A stretch of 64,000 nt of DNA from Lachnospiraceae bacterium (GTDB taxonomy: Bacteria; Bacillota; Clostridia; Lachnospirales; Lachnospiraceae). This document shows, one piece after another, positions 35,718 through 45,739 of the stretch; the stretch's first letter is position 1, and every line of letters begins with the position of its first letter. The stretch spans positions 1-64,000 of the forward strand of contig JAFLTE010000018.1 in the NCBI GenBank assembly GCA_022510565.1, given 5' to 3'. The notes below the pieces were generated by a model. That model did no database searches and was not told the origin of the DNA. It was given only the letters and a program-made list of their open reading frames with translations. The position numbers were made by a program, and so were the translations under genes.

Positions 35718-37118
35718 TCAGCTTAAAATATCCTGAATCGAATTAAATCCCGTGTGCTTAGTGACGATCATGACGGTATCACCGACCTGAATAGAGTCAT
35801 GACCGCTGGGGATAATGATGGAACCGTTCCGGTTGATAAATGAAATCAGCAGGCCTTTCTTAAGGCTTAGGTCCATCAGCGGGATGTTTGTGACCTTGGA
35901 TTCGTTTTCCACACGGAATTCAATAGCCTCCACGCGGGATTCAAACATATGGTAGAGTGTCTCAATATTGCTGTTCATAGAGTCTTTCTTGGCGCGGACG
36001 TAAGCGATAATCGCTTCCGATGTAATGAATTTCGGATAAATCACGCTGCCCAAGTCCAGGCCGTCCACCACATCGTTGAAAGTGATACGGTTAATCTTCG
36101 TGATTACCTTTGCCTGAGAAACCTTTTTAGCGTAAAGCGTCAACAAGATGTTTTCCTCGTCGATGCCGGTTAATGGAACGAAAGATTCCGCATATGCAAT
36201 TCCTTCCTCCTTGAGGAGCTCTTCGCTTGTACCGTCTCCGTTAATGATGACAGCCTTCGGCAAAAGTATGCTCAGTTCCTCGCACCGTTTCTGGTCACGC
36301 TCGATAATCTTGACGGAGATTCCCATATGCAAAAGTAAGGTTGCCAAATAGTATGCGGATTTGCCGCCGCCGATAATCATGGTATTTTTCACGGCGTGTG
36401 TCTTGAATCCGATTTTTTCCAAAAAAGTCTTGGCAATCGAGCGTGATGCCACGAAAGAGATCAGGTCATCTTTCAGTATGCGGAAATTACCGGATGGTAT
36501 GTGGATGTCACCGTCGCGCTCAACGGCACAGATCAGGACATTGTCTGCAATGTTCTTACCCAGTGTCTTGCCCAGTTCCATGATGGTCATACCGTCCAAC
36601 TGATTGCCGTCGGGGACCTTGATTTTGATCATTTCTGCCTGACCGTGGGCAAAAGTACTCACTTCCAATGCAGTGGGCAGATAGAGGATGCGTGCAGCCT
36701 CACGTGCAGCCTCCAGCTCAGGGTTGATAATCATGGCAAGCCCCAGCTTTTCCCTCAAATATCCAACTTCTTTGCTGTAGTCCGGTGTGCGGACTCTGGC
36801 GATGGCGGAGCAGTTGCCGACACGTTTAGCCACCGTACAGCACAGAAGATTCAATTCATCGGAGTCGGTTACGGCGATAATCAAATCGGTATCCTCGATG
36901 CCCGCCTCCATCTGCACGCTGTAGCTGGCACCGTTGCCGACGATTCCCATGACATCATACAGATTCGTTAATTCCTGAATCATACCGGGATTCGTATCAA
37001 TCAGTGTTATATCATGCCCTTCCCTTATCAGTTGGGCAACAAGCGTCTGGCCGACCTTGCCGCAGCCCACAATTATGATTTTAAGTCCTTGTGCAACTGT
37101 ATTTTTTTGTTTAAACAT
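35718..37118 (-). CDS. trkA: TrkA, NAD-binding regulatory subunit of potassium uptake
   Basis: 466 residues from ATG 37118 (GGGAGG 7 bases upstream); an upstream in-frame ATG has no RBS. Duplicated RCK architecture: first Rossmann motif IIIVGCGKVGQTLVAQL (near 15) with Asp ITLIDTN, a TrkA-C domain, a second Rossmann motif TMIIGGGKSAYYLATLL (near 235), and a final TrkA-C domain. Binds nucleotides and gates TrkH. Transcribed ahead of trkH as one operon. Confidence 0.92.
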   Translation of the reverse strand: MFKQKNTVAQGLKIIIVGCGKVGQTLVAQLIREGHDITLIDTNPGMIQELTNLYDVMGIVGNGASYSVQMEAGIEDTDLIIAVTDSDELNLLCCTVAKRVGNCSAIARVRTPDYSKEVGYLREKLGLAMIINPELEAAREAARILYLPTALEVSTFAHGQAEMIKIKVPDGNQLDGMTIMELGKTLGKNIADNVLICAVERDGDIHIPSGNFRILKDDLISFVASRSIAKTFLEKIGFKTHAVKNTMIIGGGKSAYYLATLLLHMGISVKIIERDQKRCEELSILLPKAVIINGDGTSEELLKEEGIAYAESFVPLTGIDEENILLTLYAKKVSQAKVITKINRITFNDVVDGLDLGSVIYPKFITSEAIIAYVRAKKDSMNSNIETLYHMFESRVEAIEFRVENESKVTNIPLMDLSLKKGLLISFINRNGSIIIPSGHDSIQVGDTVMIVTKHTGFNSIQDILS

Positions 37119-37250
37119 TTTTGCCTCCCGCAAATTGTACATGCAACTATAATATAGCACCTTATGAGGAAAAAAGCATTAGTTTTTTGGATGATTAAAT
37201 GCCGATTATGTAAAATCGACAGTATATATTGCAACTTGCGCGTGTACACC

Positions 37251-37278
37251 TTGCGGTTTAAGGATAAAACTGTAAAAT
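37251..37278 (+). promoter_or_regulatory. Likely promoter of the LytTR operon
   Basis: TTGCGG at 37251-37256, 16 bases, then TAAAAT at 37273-37278 with TG directly in front. It lies 30 bases before the TTG start of the LytTR gene. Confidence 0.45.
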
Positions 37279-37308
37279 GAGGATAAAAAGAAAATCAGAG
37301 GTGGGAAA

Positions 37309-37773
37309 TTGAAAGTAAATTACAACAGAGACCCTTTGCTGCATGAGGATAGAGTCGACGTAAGTTACAGAGAAGAAAGTGAACAAATTGAGATTATTCG
37401 GAACTTCTTTTCCTCTCTGCAAAGCATTATGGGTAAAAAAGATGATGAGGTGCGTGTGCTGCATCCGGGCAGTATATATTATCTGGAGATGGTTGACAGG
37501 AAGCTATTTGCCTATCAGATGAAAGACGTGTACCAGCTGGACTACAGCATGAAGCATTTTCTGGATTGCTTTGGAGCAAACGGTTTTGTACAGATCAGCA
37601 AAAATATGATTGTCAATCTATATAGGGTCAGACAAGTGAAAACAGACTTGAATATGCGGCTAAAGCTGGTCATGGACAACGATGAAATGCTGATTCTAAA
37701 CAGAACTTATAAGAAAACTTTTCTTGATGCTTTGTATCATATACAGGAGGTGTACCATGAAAATCATCAATAA
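37309..37773 (+). CDS. LytTR-family DNA-binding regulator
   Basis: 154 residues from a TTG start with AGAGGTGGG upstream. The C-terminal 95 residues are a stand-alone LytTR domain: SIYYLEMVDRKLFAY, LDYSMKHFLDCF, GFVQISKNMIVNLYRV and LILNRTYKKTF. No receiver domain. Such proteins normally regulate a downstream membrane partner of the DUF3021 type and themselves; that partner overlaps by 17 bases here. Confidence 0.87.
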   Translation: MKVNYNRDPLLHEDRVDVSYREESEQIEIIRNFFSSLQSIMGKKDDEVRVLHPGSIYYLEMVDRKLFAYQMKDVYQLDYSMKHFLDCFGANGFVQISKNMIVNLYRVRQVKTDLNMRLKLVMDNDEMLILNRTYKKTFLDALYHIQEVYHENHQ

Positions 37774-38200
37774 ACACAACTTTTTTCCGGCTGTGTGTAC
37801 GGGTTATACGCTGCTTGTGCTGATCAAGCTGTCGCTCGAATATCTTGTGCAGGGACTGTGGGGGAATTATCAGGGGAATTTGCTCATCATGTTTGTGCTG
37901 TCAATTCTGGCTTTTTTGGTCTTATCGCAGCATTACCGTTTTCAGAAGTATCCTCTGGTTGTAGTGATTGTGGTGCAATATCTTGTGCTTATCGGGAGTG
38001 TCATGCTTTTTACATGGATATCGGCTTTTTTTGTACCGATGCACGAGAATGGATATCGGGATATGTTTCTGTCATTCAGCATTCCCTATGCTATAGGGGT
38101 AGTTATTTACTATGGGGCAGTGTTCCATGAGGTCAACTCAGCCAATCGAATACTGCGTCAGATTAAAGATGGAATACCGAAAGATTGTGAAGAGGAGTAG
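37757..38200 (+). CDS. DUF3021-type four-helix membrane protein
   Basis: 147 residues from ATG 37757 (AGGAGGT upstream, inside the LytTR gene). Four hydrophobic helices, short loops, and a charged tail ending DCEEE. Position after a LytTR regulator and size match the DUF3021 group, thought to modulate the regulator from the membrane. No enzymatic motif. Confidence 0.72.
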   Translation: MKIINKHNFFPAVCTGYTLLVLIKLSLEYLVQGLWGNYQGNLLIMFVLSILAFLVLSQHYRFQKYPLVVVIVVQYLVLIGSVMLFTWISAFFVPMHENGYRDMFLSFSIPYAIGVVIYYGAVFHEVNSANRILRQIKDGIPKDCEEE

Positions 38201-38218
38201 CGAGGAGGATTTGAGAAA

Positions 38219-38869
38219 ATGAGTGAGCATAAAGGAATGGATTATTTATGGCTTGGTCTGTATGCCTTTTGTGGTCTTGGCATGGAAGCACTTTATGCCT
38301 ATCTGCTTGAGCCGATATTGTACGGTGCACCCATGCAGGAGTGGACAACAGCACAGATTATTATGCACTGGATTGCCACGTGCATAACATGGGGGATTTT
38401 TGCGACAGTTCTAATCAAGAAATCAGACTCGAAATACGATTATCCACTGACCGATAAAGAGCAGAAAATGTCATTGCTGGGAGTAGCGTTATGTATCGTG
38501 TTTATCATTGCAGCATTCCTAATCGACTATATGTCATGGGACGGTTTCAAAGTATATCTGGAATATGTCAACAAGGGGTTGCTGCTGTTCACTTTTCAGT
38601 ATATATACTATGCATTTGAGACCATGCTTTTTCTGCTCATTATTGTATTCGGACAGAAAGCATGTGAAGTGTGGTTCCACAGAGAAAATTTCCCGTATGG
38701 CGGCGTTATATGTGGGCTGACCTGGGGGCTGGCACATATGTTTACTAAGAACATAATGACAGGTCTGCTCGGGGTAGTTCTTGGCGTCGCCCTGGGAAGT
38801 GTCTACCTGGTGGTAAACAGGGATTTAAGAAAAGCATATGTGGTGATGTTTTTAATGTTTGTGCTGTAA
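38219..38869 (+). CDS. CPBP-like membrane protein with degenerate catalytic motif
   Basis: 216 residues, about six helices. The segment GLTWGLAHMFTKN resembles CPBP motif 2, but the EExxxR region appears as YYAFETMLFLLI, so the protease glutamates are not convincing. It starts 18 bases after the DUF3021-like gene with RBS GAGGAGG and is the third gene of the LytTR operon. Might be an inactive CPBP relative or an unrelated membrane protein. Confidence 0.6.
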   Translation: MSEHKGMDYLWLGLYAFCGLGMEALYAYLLEPILYGAPMQEWTTAQIIMHWIATCITWGIFATVLIKKSDSKYDYPLTDKEQKMSLLGVALCIVFIIAAFLIDYMSWDGFKVYLEYVNKGLLLFTFQYIYYAFETMLFLLIIVFGQKACEVWFHRENFPYGGVICGLTWGLAHMFTKNIMTGLLGVVLGVALGSVYLVVNRDLRKAYVVMFLMFVL

Positions 38870-38972
38870 TTTACAATAAAGGCAACAGATAGTTGACACC
38901 GGCAAACCGGAATAGATGGCGCAACCGGAGTTGCACTTCTATGATTAGGGAAAATGGAAGGAGACCTTAATC

Positions 38973-40211
38973 ATGGAAAACAAATTATTTACGAAAGATT
39001 TCACATTGGTAGTTATTGGACAGATTATTTCACTTTTCGGCAATGCAGCCATTCGGTTTGCATTGCCCTTGTATTTACTGAATCGTACGGGTTCATCTGC
39101 GCTGTATGGAATGGTGACGGCATGTGCGTTTGTGCCGATGATATTGCTGTCGCCTGTGGGTGGGCTGATTGCTGACAGGGTCAACAAACGAAACGTTATG
39201 GTGGCACTGGATTTTTCTACCGCGGGATTGGTTCTGCTGTCTATGCTGCTTATGAACAGCGTGAATCTGACCCTTGTGGTTACCGTCACATTAATGATTC
39301 TGTACGGTATCGCAGGAGCATATCAGCCTACGGTACAGGCAAGCATACCGGTGCTTGTGGAAAAAGAGAATCTTACGGGAGCAAATGCCGTTATCAATAT
39401 TATCAGTTCCTTTGCGTCGTTGTCAGGGCCTGTATTGGGAGGTATTTTGTACAGTGCATATGGACTGCTTCCGGTGTTGGCAGCATGTGTTGTCTGTTTT
39501 GTGCTCTCTGCGGTCATGGAAGTTTTTATTAAAATCCCCTATCAGAAGCAGGAGAAGGGAGGCGGCATATTGCTGATTGCGCGTAGGGATATGGAGGAAA
39601 GCATTCAATTTATCCGTGAATGCAAACCAATTATCGGAAAAGGACTGGTGGTGATTTGCAGTATCAATCTGTTTTTATCGGCTATGATTGTAGTGGCGCT
39701 TCCCTATTTGATTACGGAAGTGCTTCCTTTTACGGCGGTGCAGGCTAACGGGTTATACGGCTATGCGCAGGGCGCGATGGCAGTAGGCGGTATAATGGGT
39801 GGCATCAGCGCGGGTATTTTGGCTAAAAGGATGAAAGTTAATAAGGCAGGAAATTTGCTTGTACTGGGTTCGGTATGTGTCTTTCCTATGGGTGGGGCTC
39901 TTCTATGGGCGGATTCGGGTATGGCGATTTATTGGACAATAACGGTGTGCTGCTTTGTCATTATGTGGATTTCTACTGTTTTCAGTGTGCAGATGCTGGC
40001 ATTTGTGCAGGCGGAAACACCGCCGAACTTAATCGGCAAGGTAATGGCGGTCGGTATGACGGGATCTATGTGTGCACAGCCGTTTGGAAGTGCACTGTAC
40101 GGATATCTGTTCGAATTATGTGCAGGGCGCGAGGCGTTGGTTGTTCTCTTTGCAGGTATCGTGACATTCGCGATAGCGGTTAAGTCAAGAAAGGTGTTCC
40201 TCGCATTGTGA
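38973..40211 (+). CDS. Major facilitator superfamily exporter
   Basis: 412 residues with twelve membrane helices. The loop 2-3 motif A reads GGLIADRVNKRNVM (G-x-x-x-D-R). Overall layout is that of the EntS/macrolide-efflux-like MFS_3 group, frequent in clostridia. The substrate is unknown; a drug or siderophore is typical of the family. RBS AAGGAG upstream of ATG. Confidence 0.88.
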   Translation: MENKLFTKDFTLVVIGQIISLFGNAAIRFALPLYLLNRTGSSALYGMVTACAFVPMILLSPVGGLIADRVNKRNVMVALDFSTAGLVLLSMLLMNSVNLTLVVTVTLMILYGIAGAYQPTVQASIPVLVEKENLTGANAVINIISSFASLSGPVLGGILYSAYGLLPVLAACVVCFVLSAVMEVFIKIPYQKQEKGGGILLIARRDMEESIQFIRECKPIIGKGLVVICSINLFLSAMIVVALPYLITEVLPFTAVQANGLYGYAQGAMAVGGIMGGISAGILAKRMKVNKAGNLLVLGSVCVFPMGGALLWADSGMAIYWTITVCCFVIMWISTVFSVQMLAFVQAETPPNLIGKVMAVGMTGSMCAQPFGSALYGYLFELCAGREALVVLFAGIVTFAIAVKSRKVFLAL

Positions 40212-40279
40212 AATTATGGTAAGATTATCGTAGAAAATTTTAAGATTTGAACGGTAAAATTTTTTATAGAATGAAAGGG

Positions 40280-41269
40280 ATGAATGAAGGGATGGGAAAA
40301 ATAAAATTCGGAATCTTGGCAACGGGAAACATTGCAAACAGCATGGCGAAGGCAGTGCAGAATCTCGAGGAGATTGTGTGCTGTGCAGCAGCTTCCAGAA
40401 CCTATGAGAAGGCTAAGGATTTTGCGGACAAATGGGGATTTCAGAAGGCTTACGGCTCTTACGAAGAGTTGGTTAATGACCCGGAAGTAGATTTAATCTA
40501 TGTGGCTTCGCCCCACTCCCACCATTATGAGCACGCAAAGCTGTGTCTGGAGCATGGGAAACATGTTTTGCTGGAAAAAGCCTTTACCGTGAATGTATCG
40601 CAGGCGGAAGAACTGATAGCCTTGTCCGAGGAAAAAGGGCTTTTGTTGGCGGAGGCCTTCTGGCCCAGATATATGCCCACAAGAAAAATGTTGGACGATT
40701 TGATTGCGCAGGGCACGATTGGGGAAGTGCAGGCGGTTATGGCGGATTTCGGTGCGCCGCTGTCCCATGTTGAGCGGTTGTGGAATCCTAAGCTTGCAGG
40801 AGGAGCATTGCTTGACTTAGGTGTTTATCCGATTAACTTTGCACTGCAGATTTTTCAGGGGCAGGTGAAGAACATCCGGTCCGATGCGGTCATGTCACCG
40901 CAGGGCGTGGACCACATGAACGGCATCACGCTTACATTTGACGATAATAAAATTGCTGTTCTGCACAGCAATATGCTGGCGTGTATGGGAAACCGCGGTG
41001 TGGTGTACGGCGATAAAGGGTTTATTGAGCTGTACGAGATTAATAATCCTAAGGAGATTCGTGTATTCAATGAAAATAAAGAGATGACCGCATGTTATCC
41101 CGCACCGAAGCAGATTAACGGATATGAGTATGAGGCGCTTGCCTGTGTGCGGGCAATCGAAGCAGGTCGGATTGAGTGCGAGGAGATGCCTCACAGCGAG
41201 ACGCTGCGCCTGATGAAAATCTTGGATACGGTCAGAGAACAGTGGGGATTTAAGCTGCCCTGTGAATAA
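40280..41269 (+). CDS. Gfo/Idh/MocA-family NAD(P) oxidoreductase
   Basis: 329 residues from ATG 40280 (GAAAGGG upstream); ATG 40271 or 40292 are alternatives. Rossmann motif KFGILATGNIANSMAKAV at the N-terminus, EKAFTVN for the conserved EKP-like Lys, and GGALLDLGVYPINFALQ with the catalytic-region Asp and His/Tyr position. Oxidises or reduces a sugar or cyclitol; related to dimeric dihydrodiol dehydrogenase-like members. No transport genes specific to it are adjacent. Confidence 0.85.
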   Translation: MNEGMGKIKFGILATGNIANSMAKAVQNLEEIVCCAAASRTYEKAKDFADKWGFQKAYGSYEELVNDPEVDLIYVASPHSHHYEHAKLCLEHGKHVLLEKAFTVNVSQAEELIALSEEKGLLLAEAFWPRYMPTRKMLDDLIAQGTIGEVQAVMADFGAPLSHVERLWNPKLAGGALLDLGVYPINFALQIFQGQVKNIRSDAVMSPQGVDHMNGITLTFDDNKIAVLHSNMLACMGNRGVVYGDKGFIELYEINNPKEIRVFNENKEMTACYPAPKQINGYEYEALACVRAIEAGRIECEEMPHSETLRLMKILDTVREQWGFKLPCE

Positions 41270-41334
41270 TACAGATGTGACATGGTTTACGATGCATACT
41301 GAAAAATTTTAGTATCAAAAGGAGAATCAGCGAA

Positions 41335-42204
41335 ATGCACTTTGTGGATGCTAAGGGCATCTTGTCCGCACATAACGGAATGAACTTATATCGCGGCTGC
41401 ACCCATGGCTGTATTTACTGTGACAGCCGCAGCGAGTGCTATCAGTTTACCCATGCCTTTGAGGATATCGAGGTGAAGCAGAATGCGCCGGAGTTGTTGG
41501 AGCGTGCGCTGCGTTCCAAGCGCAAAAAGTGCATGATTGGCACAGGAGCTATGTGCGACTCGTATATGCACTGTGAGGAACAGCTTCAGCTTACGAGAAA
41601 GTGCCTGACATTAATTGAGCAGTATGGTTTCGGTGTTGCGATTCAGACCAAATCGGATAGAATATTGCGGGATTTGGATTTGCTCACGAGCATCAACCGC
41701 AAGGCAAAGTGCGTGGTGCAGATGACGCTTACGACCTACGATGAGGACTTGTGCCGTATTGTTGAGCCGGAAGTCTGTACGACGAAACGCCGGTATGAAG
41801 TGTTACAGATTATGAGAGAGAACGGTATTCCCACCGTGGTGTGGCTTTCGCCGATTTTACCTTTTATCAATGATACAAGGGAAAATATTGAGGGAATCTT
41901 GGAATATTGCAGAGATGCAGGAGTATACGGCATCATTTGTTTCGGTATGGGGATGACGCTCAGACAGGGCGACAGAGAATATTATTATGCAGCCCTGGAC
42001 AAACATTTTCCGGGGCTGCATGAGAAATATCACCGTAAGTACGGCTATGCGTATGAGATACCGAGTGATAACTCGGAAGAATTGATGCGGTATTTCCGGG
42101 ACTTTTGCAGTAAACATCATATCGTGAGCGATATGGATAAAGTCTTTGCGTATCTTGGCGAGTTTCCGGAGAATAAAGGATATGAGCAGTTGTCACTGTT
42201 CTAA
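41335..42204 (+). CDS. Radical SAM protein, SPL-like
   Basis: 289 residues. The cluster motif is CTHGCIYC (CxxxCxxC) near 22-29 in YRGCTHGCIYCDSRSECY, followed by a TIM-barrel-like body: IGTGAMCDSYMHCE, VAIQTKSDRILRDLDLL and TVVWLSPILPFINDT. It resembles spore-photoproduct-lyase-related radical SAM proteins of unknown function. RBS AAAGGAG. Confidence 0.87.
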   Translation: MHFVDAKGILSAHNGMNLYRGCTHGCIYCDSRSECYQFTHAFEDIEVKQNAPELLERALRSKRKKCMIGTGAMCDSYMHCEEQLQLTRKCLTLIEQYGFGVAIQTKSDRILRDLDLLTSINRKAKCVVQMTLTTYDEDLCRIVEPEVCTTKRRYEVLQIMRENGIPTVVWLSPILPFINDTRENIEGILEYCRDAGVYGIICFGMGMTLRQGDREYYYAALDKHFPGLHEKYHRKYGYAYEIPSDNSEELMRYFRDFCSKHHIVSDMDKVFAYLGEFPENKGYEQLSLF

Positions 42205-42235
42205 ATACTTAATAGGTTGTGATAGGGATTTCCGG

Positions 42236-44413
42236 CTATTCGCCATCGTCCGTAATCATTGCTTCCAGCACATCGCTGTAATAGTTTTCCTGAATGATAT
42301 ACGCGCTGAAGTCATAGCGGTCTTTTACTTCCCGACGCGCGGCAGCAAGATAAGCCTCTTTTTCCGCATCCGGCACAATATCATTGCCGTTTTCATCCTG
42401 AAGCCAGTAAGTGATGTCGCCCTTTTCTATAAAAATCAGAGAGTCTGTCACAAAATCACGGTTGTTGAAAATCACCATACCTTCTCTGTCGGAAAGAATA
42501 TCGCGCCCTGCGTACATTCTGGAGTCATAATTGAATCCCAACAGATTGAGGAGTGTGGGCATAAGATCCATGGGACCGCAGGCTTTATCGATGTAGACAG
42601 GTTCTTCCATGGTAGCGTTCCACAGAATCAGAGTGTTGCGAAACTTGTCTTTGCCCGCTGTCAGGTCTCGACCTGCCAGTTCCTCATACTCGGCATCCGT
42701 CAGACCGTAGGGATAGTGGTCCGTGCTCAGGCAGATAAGAGTGCGATCAAGCTGCCCTGCCGCCTCTAATTGCTCCAGCAGATTTTCCATGGCTTTATCC
42801 AACTCTATGTTGCATGCAATGTATGCCTTGCAGCTCTCGGACAGAGGTAAATCCGCTACAGCATCTTTATTCTTGGCTGACATGGCATTTCCTTTATAGG
42901 TATAATACATATGACCCGATACAGTCATGTAGTAAGCATGAAATCTTTCGTTATTGACATATTCGGGAACGGTGGCAACCATCATGTTATAATCGGAAGC
43001 AGGCCATTGGCCGGGCATTTCCATTTCAAACACCTTATCTCCCCACACCGACTCATCCAGGTCTCCGAGTCTGCAGGCTTTGTAATCGTATCCCATATTG
43101 GGATGACTTAAGTGTCTGCTATAGTAAGAGAGAGTGTTGTTATGGTAGGCGTATGAGTGTACACCCTCAGCGGCAAAAAAGGCGGGCAGCGCGAAGGGCT
43201 GCACATTTTCGGAGCTGCGGCGCATACTGTACTGTCTGTCGGGAATCAGTCCCGTCAAATTGATATACTCGCCGTCGCTGGTACTGGTCTGCCATAACGG
43301 CGTATAATAATTCGTGCATACAAATCCTGAATTAGCCATTCGGTACAGAGTAGGGGTAAGCTGCTCGTCTATGGCGTAGGAACAGAATCCTTCCGCTGTG
43401 ATATAAATCAGGTTATAGTCTTCGAACATTCCGGTATATTCGTTGGTATCTACCGCAGTCTGGCCTTGGATATAGTCTGCCAGCCACAACTGATGGTCGT
43501 TGTCCGCCAGTCGGTGAAGCATATCATAGTCTATATTAAACTGCTGTGGACGGATCACCGGTTCTTCCGGAATTAACTGTGTGTCAGAGGTTTCGGACGC
43601 CGGCTGTTCGGTGGAGCTCTCCGAGGACGCAGTCAGGTCCGCTTCTGAAGCAGAGGGCTGAGAGACTTCGGATGATTGTGACGGCGTATCTGACGCAGAT
43701 TCATTACCGCTGTCGGTGTTTTCCGTAAGTCCCTGAGAGGATGCAAGCACATAGTTTTCCCTGTGTATATTCCTCTGCACGCGTTCTGTAAGCTGCTGGA
43801 AGTTGGCGGCTATGTCCCTCTGAAACAGCGGAAGAATTCCCATGTTCTCAGCTATGCCCAGGGGATCGTAGAAATCCTGATACTCTACATAGAATTCCAG
43901 TTCTGCATCCTTGCCGACTACCGTTATGATAATGCTGCCTCCGATTCCGACTTGCATGATGAGCAGCATTCGCATGACCTGCAGCGAAGTAAATTGCGGC
44001 ATCTGCCACTTGAGTCGTTTCAGTAAGAACGGTATTAGGACTACAGGCATAAAGAGCAGGAGAATATAAGGAAGAGAGCGCAGTATTTCCCACAGTGCTT
44101 CCCGATAGTAGTTAGTCAGTGCATCCGATGCACCCCAAATCACCGCCTCCCACAGAAGGGGCTGCTTGAATATGCGCAGATAGACCAACTGGATGGCCGT
44201 CCACACTGCAGGCAGCCATATCACAGTGTAGAATATAATCTTTTTGGTTTTACCCTTAAAAAGCCCAATGCATAAAGTCCATATGCCGGTCCAGCCGACA
44301 ATGAGAAAAAATGCATATGTAGGATTAAATGATGTCCAGCCAAAACCGACAAAATGGTAGACTAAACCCAGCCACAGGGCAATTCCCATCAGAGTACCCC
44401 AGAGTATCAGCAT
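42236..44413 (-). CDS. LtaS-like membrane sulfatase / phosphoglycerol transferase
   Basis: 725 residues. The N-terminus has about five membrane helices (to residue 160). A Ser/Thr/Glu-rich linker near 220-275 (ESASDTPSQSSEVSQPSA) joins it to an extracellular alkaline-phosphatase-fold domain: NLIYITAEGFCSY, the nucleophile region WQTSTSDGEY, and the metal site CLSTDHYPYG. The family polymerises or transfers glycerol phosphate onto lipids or polysaccharides. Monocistronic, minus strand. Confidence 0.85.
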   Translation of the reverse strand: MLILWGTLMGIALWLGLVYHFVGFGWTSFNPTYAFFLIVGWTGIWTLCIGLFKGKTKKIIFYTVIWLPAVWTAIQLVYLRIFKQPLLWEAVIWGASDALTNYYREALWEILRSLPYILLLFMPVVLIPFLLKRLKWQMPQFTSLQVMRMLLIMQVGIGGSIIITVVGKDAELEFYVEYQDFYDPLGIAENMGILPLFQRDIAANFQQLTERVQRNIHRENYVLASSQGLTENTDSGNESASDTPSQSSEVSQPSASEADLTASSESSTEQPASETSDTQLIPEEPVIRPQQFNIDYDMLHRLADNDHQLWLADYIQGQTAVDTNEYTGMFEDYNLIYITAEGFCSYAIDEQLTPTLYRMANSGFVCTNYYTPLWQTSTSDGEYINLTGLIPDRQYSMRRSSENVQPFALPAFFAAEGVHSYAYHNNTLSYYSRHLSHPNMGYDYKACRLGDLDESVWGDKVFEMEMPGQWPASDYNMMVATVPEYVNNERFHAYYMTVSGHMYYTYKGNAMSAKNKDAVADLPLSESCKAYIACNIELDKAMENLLEQLEAAGQLDRTLICLSTDHYPYGLTDAEYEELAGRDLTAGKDKFRNTLILWNATMEEPVYIDKACGPMDLMPTLLNLLGFNYDSRMYAGRDILSDREGMVIFNNRDFVTDSLIFIEKGDITYWLQDENGNDIVPDAEKEAYLAAARREVKDRYDFSAYIIQENYYSDVLEAMITDDGE

Positions 44414-44632
44414 TGAAATTGCTCCTCATCTTTTGTTCTTCTTGTAATTATCATATGTTAAATATTCCACTTTTCTCCATTGTATCACCCGTACGAATAC
44501 TTTACAACTGCTCAGACCAAGGAAAATCAGCTAATCAGCACTTTTTATCCGTCTCACTTAGTGTTATAATCTATAACAAGTTTTCCTTATCTTTTTCAAT
44601 TGGTAAAATGTTTTATAGCGAGGCTAATGCAT

Positions 44633-45739
44633 ATGTCAGTTACGATTTTTACAATGACCCATAAGAAATTCCCCAAACCGGAGGATCCTATTTATATGCC
44701 GCTGCACGTGGGGCGTGCGGGTGCGGAGGACTACGGCTATGCGGGAGACCATACGGGCGACAACATCTCCGATAAGAATTGCTATTACGGGGAGCTGACG
44801 GGTGTCTACTGGGTGTGGAAGAATGTTCGCACTACGGATTATGTGGGAATCTGCCACTACAGGCGGTATTTCTGCACCGAGGAGGGCAGGATTTTTAATG
44901 AAAAAGATTATCTGTCTATTTTGAAGGATTATGACATCATTACCTCCAAGAAGCTGAAACTTAATTTCTCCTATTATGACGGCTACGCGGGGGACTATAA
45001 CATATTTGATTTGGATACGACGGGAGAAGTAATAAAGCAGATGTATCCCGAATACTATGATACTTTCGAGCGTCTGGTACACGGCAACGGAACCTATTTT
45101 GGGAACATGATGGTGACGAGTAAGGAATTGTATGATGAATATGCCGAGTGGCTTTTTTCTGTCTTTGCAGAGGTGGAAAAGAGAATTGACCCCAGCGGTT
45201 ACGATGATTACCACAAAAGGGTGTTCGGCTTTATATCGGAATTTCTGCTGTATGTGTGGGTGCAGGTGAAGGGCCTGAAAGTATACGAGTGTAAGGTGGG
45301 TATGACTACCGAGAAATACGAGACAAAGCAGATGAAGGAAAATTTGTCGGAGTACTTTTTGCAGGGTGATTTGGCGGGAGCGAAAGAGTATTTCTTAAGC
45401 GTATTGGAGAAACGTCCCGATGTATTGATGGAAGCCTCCGATATCACGGGAGAGTTGAAGCTTTCCATGCAGGTGATTGCGGTCTGCACACTGGAGAGAG
45501 AATCGTATGGAACGAGTGTAATCGACAGAATCAGACAGTTTGACGAGTTGATGAGCTATTTTACAAAATTAAACGAAATCGTAAGCGATTGTAGCTTGAA
45601 ACAGATTAGCGAGGAGGACATTCTTTTCCTGCGGGAGCAGCAGGTAACGGATATTGCGATAGAAGCCTCTGCCCGTCTTTTTATCACGGATGAGGCGGAA
45701 CTGAATGAAGTGGTGGAAGAGATAAAGCGCAGCCGATAG
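44633..45739 (+). CDS. DUF4422 glycosyltransferase-like protein
   Basis: 368 residues from ATG 44633, chosen for GAGG at proper spacing. DUF4422 pattern: HVGRAGAEDYGYAGDHTGDN, GVYWVWKN, YVGICHYRRYF. DUF4422 proteins occur in capsule and cell-wall polysaccharide loci and may transfer sugars. The C-terminal 110 residues are extra helices. The stop codon lies inside the first unit of a 20-bp tandem repeat. Confidence 0.82.
   Translation: MSVTIFTMTHKKFPKPEDPIYMPLHVGRAGAEDYGYAGDHTGDNISDKNCYYGELTGVYWVWKNVRTTDYVGICHYRRYFCTEEGRIFNEKDYLSILKDYDIITSKKLKLNFSYYDGYAGDYNIFDLDTTGEVIKQMYPEYYDTFERLVHGNGTYFGNMMVTSKELYDEYAEWLFSVFAEVEKRIDPSGYDDYHKRVFGFISEFLLYVWVQVKGLKVYECKVGMTTEKYETKQMKENLSEYFLQGDLAGAKEYFLSVLEKRPDVLMEASDITGELKLSMQVIAVCTLERESYGTSVIDRIRQFDELMSYFTKLNEIVSDCSLKQISEEDILFLREQQVTDIAIEASARLFITDEAELNEVVEEIKRSR

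Noticed and set aside
42146..42769. Long plus-strand frame opposite the LtaS-like gene
   Set aside because: Antisense shadow of a well-supported sulfatase gene.
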